From: Hyphomicrobiales bacterium
GTDB taxonomy: Bacteria > Pseudomonadota > Alphaproteobacteria > Rhizobiales > Hyphomicrobiaceae
DNA length: 36,009 nucleotides
NCBI GenBank assembly: GCA_003963125.1
Contig: RXJK01000101.1
Location: 11,531-47,539, forward strand
Reading direction: 5' to 3'
Made by a program: the position numbers and the translations under genes. The number at the start of each line of letters is the position of its first letter. The stretch's first letter is position 1. Positions 22,978 to 30,403 of this stretch are shown in pieces. The notes under the pieces were generated by a model. It made no database searches and was not told where the DNA came from. It saw nothing but the letters and a program-made list of their open reading frames with translations.

Positions 22978-23017
22978 TCGGCTGCGTTCGGCAATTTCTC
23001 TCTCTCTCTGTTCGACT

Positions 23018-23046
23018 GGGGAGCCTCGCAAGGGCTCCCCATTTTT
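23018..23046 (+). terminator. Rho-independent terminator of ctrA
   Basis: GGGGAGCC (23018-23025) pairs perfectly with GGCTCCCC (23033-23040) around a 7-nt loop and is followed by ATTTTTC. It lies about 40 nt after the ctrA stop, just past a short TC microsatellite (22997-23009). Confidence 0.9.
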
Positions 23047-23164
23047 CTTGCCCGCGCGGAAGCAGCGTTGTTGCGCTTCGCAAGCGTCCTCTGGCGCGAC
23101 GCCTCTTGCGGCGCGTGGCCCGGCATGGTCCCTTCCCAGGCGCGCAAAGACCGAGGGGGAGACG

Positions 23165-24712
23165 ATGAGCTGGAAGCCGGAGCTTGAAGACCTTGAACGG
23201 CGCAAGGCTCTGGCGCTCGCGCTCGGCGGTCCGGACAAGGTCGCGCGGCATCGCGCCAACGGCAAGCTGACCGTTCGCGAGCGCGTCGCGGGGCTCATCG
23301 ACGAAGGCTCCTTCGAGGAAGTGGGCTCGATCGCGGGCTTCCCCGAGTACGATGCGGACGGAAACCTCGTCGGTTTCACGCCGGCCAACGTCGTCTGCGG
23401 CCGCGCAACGATTGACGGACGCACGGTGTTCGTCACCGGCGACGACTTCACCGTGCGCGGCGGCGCCAACGACGGCGGCTTGCGCGACAAGTTCCAGTAC
23501 GCCGAGACGTTCGCACGGCGCTGGCGCGTGCCCTTCATCCGCCTCGTCGACGGCACGGGCGGCGGCGGCTCCGTGAAGCATCTCGAGACCATGGGGCGCA
23601 CCTACCTGCCCGACGTGTCCCAGTTCACCGAAGTGCTCGACACGCTTTCGGAAGTGCCCTGCGTGTCGCTTGGGCTCGGCTCGGTCGCGGGCATGGGCGC
23701 GGCGCGCGTCTGCGCCAGTCACTATTCCATCATGGTGAAGAACACCTCCCAGCTCTTCGCCGCTGGCCCGCCGGTCGTCGCCCGCACGGGCCAGACGCTG
23801 ACCAAGGAAGAACTCGGCGGCTGCTCCATTCACGCCAAGAACGGCACCATCGACGACGAGGTCGCGACCGAAGCCGAAGGCTTCGCCCGCGCGCGCCGCT
23901 TCCTGTCGTATCTTCCGTCGTCGGTGCACGAGGTACCGGCGCGCGTCCCCTGCGACGATCCCGCGGACCGCGCCGAGGAAAGCCTTCTCGCCGCCGTCCC
24001 GCGCGAGGCGCGCCGCGTCTACAAGATGCGCACCATCCTCGAAGCCGTGCTCGACAAGGGCTCGTTCTTCGAGATGGGCAAGGCCTGGGGCCGCTCGGTG
24101 ATCACGGGGCTCGGCCGCCTCGATGGCTGGCCCGTGCTGATCCTCGCCGGCGACCCCTACCACTACGGCGGCGCGTGGACGGCGGACGCCTGCCGCAAGG
24201 CCATCCGCGCCATCGATCTCGCCCAGACCTTCCATCTGCCCGTCGTGCACTTCGTCGACATCCCGGGCTTCCTGATCGGCAAGGAGGCCGAGGAGGCCGG
24301 CGTGATGCGCTACGGCACGCAGGCGCTTGCGGCCGTCCGCCAATCGACCGTACCGTGGTGCGCGATCATGGTGCGCAAGGCGTTCGGCATGGCGGGCCTC
24401 GCGCAGCGCAACGGCTCGGAGGCCTTCCTGCGCTACGCGTGGCCTTCGGCGCAGTGGGGTTCGCTGCCGATCGCCGGTGGCGTCGAGGCGGCCTATCGCG
24501 CGCAGATCGAGGCGGCGCCTGATCCCGACGCGGAGCGGGCGGCGATCGAGACCCGGCTCGAGGCGCTGCAGTCGCCGCTGCGCACCGCGGAAGCCTTTGG
24601 CGTGGAGGAGATCATCGATCCGCGCAAGACGCGGAGCTATCTCTGCCGCTTCGCCAATCTGGCCGCACCCTTGCGGACCCTCGGCCGGCCGGCCTTCGGA
24701 TATCGTCCGTGA
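23165..24712 (+). CDS. Acyl-CoA carboxylase carboxyltransferase subunit (PccB/MccB-like)
   Basis: A 515-residue biotin-dependent carboxyltransferase, the usual length. It has the crotonase-fold duplication. The N-terminal half holds KLTVRERVAGLIDEGSFEEVG, FVTGDDFTVRGG, DGTGGGGSVKHLE and GLGSVAGMGAARVCASHYSIM. The C-terminal half holds ILEAVLDKGSFFEMGKAWG, VHFVDIPGFLIGKEAE and PWCAIMVRKAFGMAGLA. Such subunits move carboxyl groups from carboxybiotin to acyl-CoAs such as propionyl- or methylcrotonyl-CoA. No biotin carboxylase or biotin carrier gene lies nearby, so the partner must be elsewhere. The ATG at 23165 has GGGGGAG upstream. An alpha/beta hydrolase gene follows after 13 nt. Confidence 0.88.
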   Translation: MSWKPELEDLERRKALALALGGPDKVARHRANGKLTVRERVAGLIDEGSFEEVGSIAGFPEYDADGNLVGFTPANVVCGRATIDGRTVFVTGDDFTVRGGANDGGLRDKFQYAETFARRWRVPFIRLVDGTGGGGSVKHLETMGRTYLPDVSQFTEVLDTLSEVPCVSLGLGSVAGMGAARVCASHYSIMVKNTSQLFAAGPPVVARTGQTLTKEELGGCSIHAKNGTIDDEVATEAEGFARARRFLSYLPSSVHEVPARVPCDDPADRAEESLLAAVPREARRVYKMRTILEAVLDKGSFFEMGKAWGRSVITGLGRLDGWPVLILAGDPYHYGGAWTADACRKAIRAIDLAQTFHLPVVHFVDIPGFLIGKEAEEAGVMRYGTQALAAVRQSTVPWCAIMVRKAFGMAGLAQRNGSEAFLRYAWPSAQWGSLPIAGGVEAAYRAQIEAAPDPDAERAAIETRLEALQSPLRTAEAFGVEEIIDPRKTRSYLCRFANLAAPLRTLGRPAFGYRP

Positions 24713-24725
24713 GCGGTGGCGCACG

Positions 24726-25568
24726 ATGAGCGCGATGTGCCCCGAGGCCCGTGTCGAGGCGCTGGACGGCCGCGCGCGCAAGCTGACGACGCCTTCGGGC
24801 GACGGCCGGATGGTCTGGCGCGTCTGGGGCCGCGGCGCGCCGCTGATCCTTTTCCACGGCGGCTCGGGCTCCTGGACGCACTGGCTGCGCAACATCGAGG
24901 TCCTGGAGCAGCATTTCGAATTGTGGATCCCGGATCTCCCGGGCCTCGGTCAGTCGGCTATGCCGCCCGAGCCCTGGACGCCCGCGAGCATCGCCAACGT
25001 TCTGGTGGCGGGCCTGCCTGACATCCTCGATCCCGACATCGAACTGCGCATCGCGGGCTTCTCGTTCGGCGGCCACATTGCGGGCCTCACGGCCCAGCGC
25101 CTCGGCGCGCGCGTGCGCGACCTGACGCTTATTGGCGTGGCGGGCCTGGGGCTGAGGGCCGATCCGCGCGAGCCTTTCGCCAAGGAGCGTCCGGGCATGA
25201 GCGCAGAACAGCTCTACGAGGTTCATCGCAAGAACCTCGAGATCCTGATGATCGCCGATCCCGCAAAGATCGATCCCCTGGCCGTGCACCTGCAGACCTG
25301 GAACGCGCAGCACGCACGCTTCCGCAGCCGCCCGTTCGCGCCGACCGACGAGCTCGCGCGTGCCCTCGAACACGTGCCCGCCACGCTGAAAACGATCTGG
25401 GGCACGCGCGACGTCATCGCAAGGCCCTCGGTCGACTTGCGTCTGGAGATCTTGCGCCGTCACCACCCCGAACTCGCCGTGCGCCTCATCGAGGGCGCAG
25501 GCCACTGGGTGATGTACGAGGCGGCCGACGCCTTCAACGCGGCCTTCCTCGATCTTCTGGCGCTGTGA
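24726..25568 (+). CDS. Alpha/beta hydrolase
   Basis: A 280-residue hydrolase of the alpha/beta fold. The oxyanion region is LILFHGGSGSWTHW; the nucleophile S113 lies in AGFSFGGH, the acid D229 in WGTRDVI and the histidine H260 in EGAGHWVMYE. This complete triad fits esterases and C-C bond hydrolases of the MhpC type. It begins 13 nt after the carboxyltransferase stop, so the two are probably cotranscribed, and a role on a CoA-ester or ring-cleavage product is possible. Its stop directly abuts the stop of the convergent regulator gene with no spacer. Confidence 0.88.
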   Translation: MSAMCPEARVEALDGRARKLTTPSGDGRMVWRVWGRGAPLILFHGGSGSWTHWLRNIEVLEQHFELWIPDLPGLGQSAMPPEPWTPASIANVLVAGLPDILDPDIELRIAGFSFGGHIAGLTAQRLGARVRDLTLIGVAGLGLRADPREPFAKERPGMSAEQLYEVHRKNLEILMIADPAKIDPLAVHLQTWNAQHARFRSRPFAPTDELARALEHVPATLKTIWGTRDVIARPSVDLRLEILRRHHPELAVRLIEGAGHWVMYEAADAFNAAFLDLLAL

Positions 25569-26594
25569 TCAGGCCGCGGCGCGGCCCGGCTTGAGGCGCA
25601 CGCCGGGAGCTGCGCGCTCCAGCAGCACGGTCGGCCGGAAGCGATAAAGGCGGGCCGGACGCCCGCCCGTGCGCTGGCGGAATTCGCCCGTGGGCTCGAC
25701 GAGGCCTTCGCCTTCGACGAGGCGCCGGAAATTCTGCTTGTGCAGATGCGGCCCGAGAATGCCCTCGACCGCCTTCTGCAACTCGAACAGCGTGAACAGC
25801 TCCGGCATCAGGTCGAAAATCGCAGGCCGTGACTTGATCGAGCGCCGCAACTCCGCGATGGCGCAGGCGAGCACGCGCGCATGGTGCCCGAGCTGCGGGT
25901 CCCACAGCGCGACACCCGGCTGGCTGCTCGCGACATCACCGGCAAGGCCTGCCTCGCACATCAGGTCGTAGCGCTCGACGATCTTTTCCTCGTCCCAGCC
26001 GCCGCTGTCGGCCCCGAAGGCGATGCGCACGCGGCTCTCCCTGTCGAGGCTTGCGCTGCCATTGGCATCGCCGCCGTTCCGCGACCATTCCGCGAGCTGA
26101 TCCTCGATGGCGCCGAGCGCCTGCGGCTTGCCGTTGCGGAAGTCCTCCCAGGGGAAGATGTCGTACCAACTCACCCAGTTCAGGTTCCCGCCGTCCTGCG
26201 CCAAATCCGGCGGCAGCAGCGACAGGTAGCACAGCGAGACGATCGGCAGCTGCGGCTCGTTGGTTTGGCTGACGGGCCGCGCGATCACGCCCTCGCCGAA
26301 CGTGCACAGCGGCCGGCTGTTGGTGATGCGCAGGCCGGCGGAGCGCTCGATGGCCGCCGTCAGTCCCTCCTTCAGCGAGGCATGTTCGCTGGGCACGTAG
26401 GCGCCGGAGGGAAGGGAGGCAACGCGCGGTCGAGCGCCCGTCGTCACCGCGACCACGGGCTCGTTGCCCCGTATGGCAAGCGCGACCGCACACAGGTTGA
26501 GGGCCACGGCCTCCTGGGCCGGCGGGTTCAGGATGCTCGCAGCGGGCTGGGCGGTGTGCCTCGCGCTCTCGATAGGACGCATCGGCGAGTTCAT
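25569..26594 (-). CDS. nadQ: NUDIX-domain winged-helix regulator, NadQ-like (NAD metabolism regulator)
   Basis: A 341-residue protein with an N-terminal NUDIX-like domain (AVALNLCAVALAIRGNEPVVAV, then SLKEGLTAAIERSAGLRI) whose catalytic Nudix box is degenerate, consistent with a sensor rather than an enzyme. The C-terminal part has a winged-helix region: ELFTLFELQKAVEGILGPHLHKQNFRRLVEGEGLVEPTGEFRQRTGGRPARLYRF. This is the architecture of NrtR-type proteins and of NadQ, the NAD-biosynthesis repressor of alphaproteobacteria. No NAD genes lie nearby, so its targets would be elsewhere. The ATG at 26594 matches a natural start; an upstream ATG-free extension to 26684 is unlikely. An inverted repeat lies just upstream. 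Assignment to NadQ is from memory of the family. Confidence 0.72.
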   Translation of the reverse strand: MNSPMRPIESARHTAQPAASILNPPAQEAVALNLCAVALAIRGNEPVVAVTTGARPRVASLPSGAYVPSEHASLKEGLTAAIERSAGLRITNSRPLCTFGEGVIARPVSQTNEPQLPIVSLCYLSLLPPDLAQDGGNLNWVSWYDIFPWEDFRNGKPQALGAIEDQLAEWSRNGGDANGSASLDRESRVRIAFGADSGGWDEEKIVERYDLMCEAGLAGDVASSQPGVALWDPQLGHHARVLACAIAELRRSIKSRPAIFDLMPELFTLFELQKAVEGILGPHLHKQNFRRLVEGEGLVEPTGEFRQRTGGRPARLYRFRPTVLLERAAPGVRLKPGRAAA

Positions 26595-26608
26595 GAAGAC
26601 CTCGATTG

Positions 26609-26629
26609 TAACCAAGGCCTTACGGGTTA
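26609..26629. promoter_or_regulatory. Candidate operator upstream of the NadQ-like gene
   Basis: TAACC (26609-26613) and GGTTA (26625-26629) form an inverted repeat around the 8-bp palindrome AAGGCCTT (26614-26621). It lies 15 nt upstream of the regulator's start codon, where an autoregulatory site would be expected. The two symmetries are not centred on the same base, so this is tentative. Confidence 0.3.
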
Positions 26630-26780
26630 AAGCCCGATCGTGGCAATTTTCGGCATCGCTCGGGCCCCCCGTGATTTTCTGCACTCGGGCGCGGCCGCGG
26701 GTCCCGGGTGACGGCGGGGACCTTTCCGCCTAATCTGCCCAAAACGTCAACATCAACGCATGCGAGGCAACGAGGGCACC

Positions 26781-28562
26781 ATGACGTACCAAGCGCCTGT
26801 CGACGACATCATGCAGGCTCTGAAAGCGAGCGCGGATCTCGACAAATTGACCGCCGACGGCACGCTCGGCGTCGACGAGGATACGGTCCGCGCCGTCATC
26901 GAGGAGGCCGGCAAGTTCGCCTCCGAGGTCCTCGAGCCGCTGAGCAAGATCGGCGACCGCACGGGATCGAAACTCGTCGACGGCAAGGTCGTCACCCCGC
27001 CCGGCTGGAAGGAAGCCTACCAGCAGTTCGCCGAGGGCGGCTGGTCCGGCCTTCAGGGTCCGGAGGAATATGGCGGCCAGCACCTGCCCGCCATTCTCGG
27101 CATCGCCACCGCTGAACTCTGGAACGCCTCCAACATGGGCTTCGGCCTGTGTCCGCTGCTGACGCATGGCGCCATCGACGCCATCGAGGCCCAGGGCAGC
27201 GACGAACTGAAGAAGACGTACCTGCCGAAGATGGTGACCGGCGAGTGGACCGGCACCATGAATCTGACCGAGCCGCACGCCGGCTCCGATCTGGCCGCGC
27301 TCAAGACGCGCGCGGTGAAGCAGGCCGACGGCACCTATCGCATCTTCGGCACCAAGATCTTCATCACCTACGGCGAGCACGAGATGACGGATAACATCAT
27401 CCATCTCGTTCTGGCCCGCCTGCCCGATGCGCCTCCCGGCACGCGCGGCATTTCGCTGTTCCTGGTGCCGAAGATCCTCGTCAACAAGGATGGCTCGCTG
27501 GGCGCCCACAACGACGTCATCTGCGCCGGCGTCGAACACAAGCTCGGCATCCACGCGAGCCCGACCTGCGTGATGAAGTACGGCGAGAAGGGCGAAGGCG
27601 CCGTCGGCTATCTCGTGGGCGAAGAGAACCGCGGCCTCAACGTCATGTTCATCATGATGAATGCCGCACGCCTGGCCGTCGGCGTGCAAGGCGTGGCAGT
27701 CGCCGATCGCGCGACGCAGGCGGCCATCGCCTACGCCAAGGATCGCAAGCAGGGCAAGAGCGCCACCTCGAAGGACGAGATGGTGCCGATCATCCAGCAC
27801 GCCGACGTGCGCCGCATGATTATGACCATGAAGGCGCTGACGCAGGCCGCGCGCATGATCTGCCTCGTCACGGCGAAGGAGACCGACGTCTCGCGCCGCG
27901 CCAAAGACCCGGCCGTGCGCGCCGCCGCGGCCAACCGCGTGGCGCTCCTTACGCCCATCGCCAAGGCCTTCTCCACCGATATCGGCTGCGAAGTGGCCTC
28001 CATCGGATTGCAGATCCACGGCGGCATGGGCTTCATCGAGGAGACCGGTGCGGCACAGCATTATCGTGATGCGCGCATCCTGCCGATCTACGAAGGCACC
28101 AACGGCATCCAGGCCATGGACCTCGTGGGCCGCAAGCTGCCGCTCGAAGGCGGCAAGGTGGTCGAGGGCTTCATTCGCGAACTCGCGGCGACCGTCGAGG
28201 ACGTTCGCCGGTCGAACCGCCCCGAACTCGGCCGCATGGCGGACAAGCTCGGCGAAGCGGTGAACGCGCTGGCCGAGGCCACGCGCTGGATGGGCGCGAC
28301 CCTGCAGAAGAACCCAGATGCGGCGATGGCCGGTGCGGTGCCATACTTGCGTTTGTTCGGCATCACGGCCGGCGGCGTTTTTCTCGCGAAAGGCGCGCTC
28401 GCTGCCGCGCGCGGAACGGCGGTCGGCAGCCCTGAGGCCGCGGTCGCGCTTGCCCGCTTCTTCGCCAAGACACAGGCGACGGCCGCCAACGGCCTCAAGG
28501 AAACCGTCATGAACGGCGCCGACGCGACACTCGCGCTGACCCCGGATCTGCTGGCGAGCTGA
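26781..28562 (+). CDS. Acyl-CoA dehydrogenase, DmdC/FadE-like long form
   Basis: A 593-residue flavoenzyme. The dehydrogenase core has LQGPEEYGGQHLPAIL, TGTMNLTEPHAGSDLAALKTRA (FAD/substrate binding), RIFGTKIFITYGEHE, and IGLQIHGGMGFIEETGAAQHYRDARILPIYEGTNGIQAMDL. In that last block E438 of YEGTNG is the expected catalytic base. A C-terminal extension of about 130 residues matches the acyl-CoA dehydrogenase C-like domain found in 3-methylmercaptopropionyl-CoA dehydrogenase (DmdC) and relatives. Most proteins of this long form have other or unknown acyl-CoA substrates, so DMSP degradation is not implied. GAGG precedes the ATG at 26781. A crotonase gene downstream could act on its product. Confidence 0.9.
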   Translation: MTYQAPVDDIMQALKASADLDKLTADGTLGVDEDTVRAVIEEAGKFASEVLEPLSKIGDRTGSKLVDGKVVTPPGWKEAYQQFAEGGWSGLQGPEEYGGQHLPAILGIATAELWNASNMGFGLCPLLTHGAIDAIEAQGSDELKKTYLPKMVTGEWTGTMNLTEPHAGSDLAALKTRAVKQADGTYRIFGTKIFITYGEHEMTDNIIHLVLARLPDAPPGTRGISLFLVPKILVNKDGSLGAHNDVICAGVEHKLGIHASPTCVMKYGEKGEGAVGYLVGEENRGLNVMFIMMNAARLAVGVQGVAVADRATQAAIAYAKDRKQGKSATSKDEMVPIIQHADVRRMIMTMKALTQAARMICLVTAKETDVSRRAKDPAVRAAAANRVALLTPIAKAFSTDIGCEVASIGLQIHGGMGFIEETGAAQHYRDARILPIYEGTNGIQAMDLVGRKLPLEGGKVVEGFIRELAATVEDVRRSNRPELGRMADKLGEAVNALAEATRWMGATLQKNPDAAMAGAVPYLRLFGITAGGVFLAKGALAAARGTAVGSPEAAVALARFFAKTQATAANGLKETVMNGADATLALTPDLLAS

Positions 28563-28584
28563 AGTCTGTCGCCACGCCTTATCT

Positions 28585-28617
28585 CGCTGCGGCGCCGATG
28601 ATCCGCGCGCCGCAGCG
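28585..28617 (+). terminator. Terminator-like hairpin after the acyl-CoA dehydrogenase
   Basis: CGCTGCGGCGC (28585-28595) pairs perfectly with GCGCCGCAGCG (28607-28617), an 11-bp stem with an 11-nt loop, followed by GTCTTTGC. The stem is strong; the T-run is weak. It separates the dehydrogenase gene from the glycosyltransferase-like gene. Confidence 0.5.
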
Positions 28618-28647
28618 GTCTTTGCAACTGCCTGGACAATCCTCTCG

Positions 28648-29445
28648 ATGACACATGCTGCTGGATCCGTCGTGCCCCCTGAAGCACAGGAAACACCCAA
28701 CATCCTCTGCGCCTATTGGGGCACCCGCTACAGCAAGGCGCTCGTCAACAATCTCTACCGCTCGGCCAAGCGCTATCTGCATCGGCCCTTCAATTTCTAC
28801 TGCTGCACGTCCGAAAAGGACGGCTTCGACGAGGGCATCCGGCTCATTCCCATGCCGGACAATCCGGGGCTCGACCCGAAGATGGGATGGCCGAACGTCT
28901 TCGTGAAACTGCTCTACACGCAGGACGGCTTCGGCGGCCTGAAAGGCCCGACCCTCGTTCTCGACATCGACGTCCTCATCACCGGCGACATCGACTGCCT
29001 CTTCGACTATCGCCCGGGGGAGTTCTGCATCATCCGCAACTGGATTCCGCGCCGGCACGAACTCGTCAATGGACCGCCGAAGATCGGCAACTCCTCGGTG
29101 TTCCGCTTCGAGGCCGGTGCCAGCGGCTACATCGCCAAGACCTTCTTCGCCGAGATGGAGGACGCGGTGGACTACGACAAATATCCCACGGAACAGGCCT
29201 TCCTCACCTACGCAGCGCGCAAGGTGGCCTGGTGGCCCGACGATCTCGTGCGCAGCTGGAAGCGGCATTGCCGGCCGATCATCCCGCTCAACTTCATGAT
29301 CGAGCCGAAACTGCCGCCCAACTGCCGCATCCTGGTCTTTCACGGACGTCCCGATATCGACGAGGCTGCCGCCGGCTATAATCGCGGCAAGCCGCATCAC
29401 CGCACGCTGCCGGCACCGTGGGTGAAGCAGTATTTTCTCGGTTGA
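28648..29445 (+). CDS. Glycosyltransferase-like protein (GT-A fold, GT8-type)
   Basis: A 265-residue protein with the features of a nucleotide-sugar-dependent transferase. The start ILCAYWGTRYSKALVNNLYRSAKRYLHRPFNFYCCT matches the opening of GT8-like folds. LVLDIDVLITGDIDCLFDY carries a DxD metal/nucleotide motif. IGNSSVFRFEAG, YPTEQAFLTYA and the final VFHGRPDIDEAA hold the conserved asparagine, Glu-Gln and His-Gly pattern of the family. No membrane segment or signal is evident, so it is probably cytosolic or peripheral. The acceptor is unknown. It lies alone between two fatty-acid-type genes, with no other surface polysaccharide genes near. Confidence 0.72.
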   Translation: MTHAAGSVVPPEAQETPNILCAYWGTRYSKALVNNLYRSAKRYLHRPFNFYCCTSEKDGFDEGIRLIPMPDNPGLDPKMGWPNVFVKLLYTQDGFGGLKGPTLVLDIDVLITGDIDCLFDYRPGEFCIIRNWIPRRHELVNGPPKIGNSSVFRFEAGASGYIAKTFFAEMEDAVDYDKYPTEQAFLTYAARKVAWWPDDLVRSWKRHCRPIIPLNFMIEPKLPPNCRILVFHGRPDIDEAAAGYNRGKPHHRTLPAPWVKQYFLG

Positions 29446-29507
29446 GCGCAGCGGGCGGCGCGCCCGCATCAAGGAACAATGACGTAGTAGGCGAGAGGAA
29501 ACGACAG

Positions 29508-30311
29508 ATGACGCAAGAGATCGAAATCAAGGTCGCGGACGGCGTGCAGGTGATCCGGTTCCTGCGTGCGGACAAGAAGAATGCCTTCACCGGCCCCATG
29601 TATAACGCCATGTCGGAGGCCGTCGACGCGGCGGAGACGAACGACGACATCGCCGTCACCGTGTTCCTGGGCTCCGGCGGTGTCTTCTCGGCCGGCAACG
29701 ACATCAACGACTTCCTGCGCCGCGCCGGCGCCAACGCCAACGACACCGCCAAGGGCATCCCCACGCCCTCGCTCGATTTCATTCGCCGCCTGCCGAAGGT
29801 GACGAAGCCCATGGTGGCGGGCGTCGATGGCCTCGCCATCGGCATCGGCACGACCATGCTGCTGCACTGCGACCTCGTCTACGCGACGCCGGCCGCGAGC
29901 CTGCGCACGCCGTTCCTCGATCTGGGCCTCGTGCCTGAAGCGGGTTCCAGCCTCGTCGGCCAGATGCGCATGGGCTACCCGCGTGCGTTCGAGCTTCTGG
30001 TGCTGGGCGAGCCCTTTTCCGCCGAGCGCGCGCATGCCGCCGGCATCGTCAACAAGATCGTGCCCGCGGAGGAACTCGAGGCGACCACGTTGAAAGCCGC
30101 CAAGCGCCTCGCCGCCAAGCCCCGCGAAGCCCTCATGACCGCGCGCCGCCTGATGCGCGGTTCGCCCGCCGCCATCGATGCCATGATCGACGCGGAATCG
30201 ACCGCCTACCGCAGCCTCATGGTTTCGCCCGAGGCCAAGGAGGCCTTCACGGCCTTCCTGGAGAAGCGCGCACCGGATTTCGCCAAGGCCCGCGCGTCCG
30301 CGAAGAAATAG
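29508..30311 (+). CDS. Enoyl-CoA hydratase/isomerase family, ECI2-like isomerase
   Basis: A 267-residue crotonase. The oxyanion-hole turn is FSAGNDINDF and the second turn is VAGVDGLAIGIGTTMLLHCDLVYA. The stretch SLRTPFLDLGLVPEAGSS carries a glutamate in the position used by Delta3,Delta2-enoyl-CoA isomerases (compare human ECI2), while the hydratase-type first glutamate is not obvious. An isomerase for unsaturated fatty acyl-CoAs is thus likelier than a hydratase. GAGAGGA lies well placed before the ATG at 29508. It could serve the same pathway as the dehydrogenase 0.9 kb upstream. Confidence 0.85.
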   Translation: MTQEIEIKVADGVQVIRFLRADKKNAFTGPMYNAMSEAVDAAETNDDIAVTVFLGSGGVFSAGNDINDFLRRAGANANDTAKGIPTPSLDFIRRLPKVTKPMVAGVDGLAIGIGTTMLLHCDLVYATPAASLRTPFLDLGLVPEAGSSLVGQMRMGYPRAFELLVLGEPFSAERAHAAGIVNKIVPAEELEATTLKAAKRLAAKPREALMTARRLMRGSPAAIDAMIDAESTAYRSLMVSPEAKEAFTAFLEKRAPDFAKARASAKK

Positions 30312-30403
30312 AGAGGTCGCACGCCGGCCCATTTCGGCCGACGATTGCCTCAATGCGAGCGTAAAGCATCGCTCATGGGTTGCGACCGCGTGAGCGACAG
30401 ATC

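Noticed and set aside
22997-23009. TC dinucleotide run as a phase-variable repeat
   Set aside because: Only about six units, located after the ctrA stop and before its terminator, so it has no coding or promoter role that slippage would switch.
22513-23601. Minus-strand frame overlapping ctrA, its terminator and the next gene
   Set aside because: It runs across a clear intrinsic terminator and two genes on the other strand.
22859-24895. Very long minus-strand frame (678 codons) over the carboxyltransferase gene
   Set aside because: It is antisense to a clear gene, is rich in Arg/Ala/His in a shadow-frame pattern and has no domain I recognise. High-GC coding DNA often leaves such long open antisense frames.
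26730-28703. Long minus-strand frame (657 codons) over the acyl-CoA dehydrogenase
   Set aside because: Shadow of the dehydrogenase gene, with the same low-complexity composition and no supporting start signal.
26781-30311. DMSP demethylation-pathway cluster (dmdBCD)
   Set aside because: The dehydrogenase is of the DmdC-type long form and a crotonase is nearby, but there is no DmdB-type CoA ligase, the crotonase looks like an isomerase, and a glycosyltransferase gene lies between.
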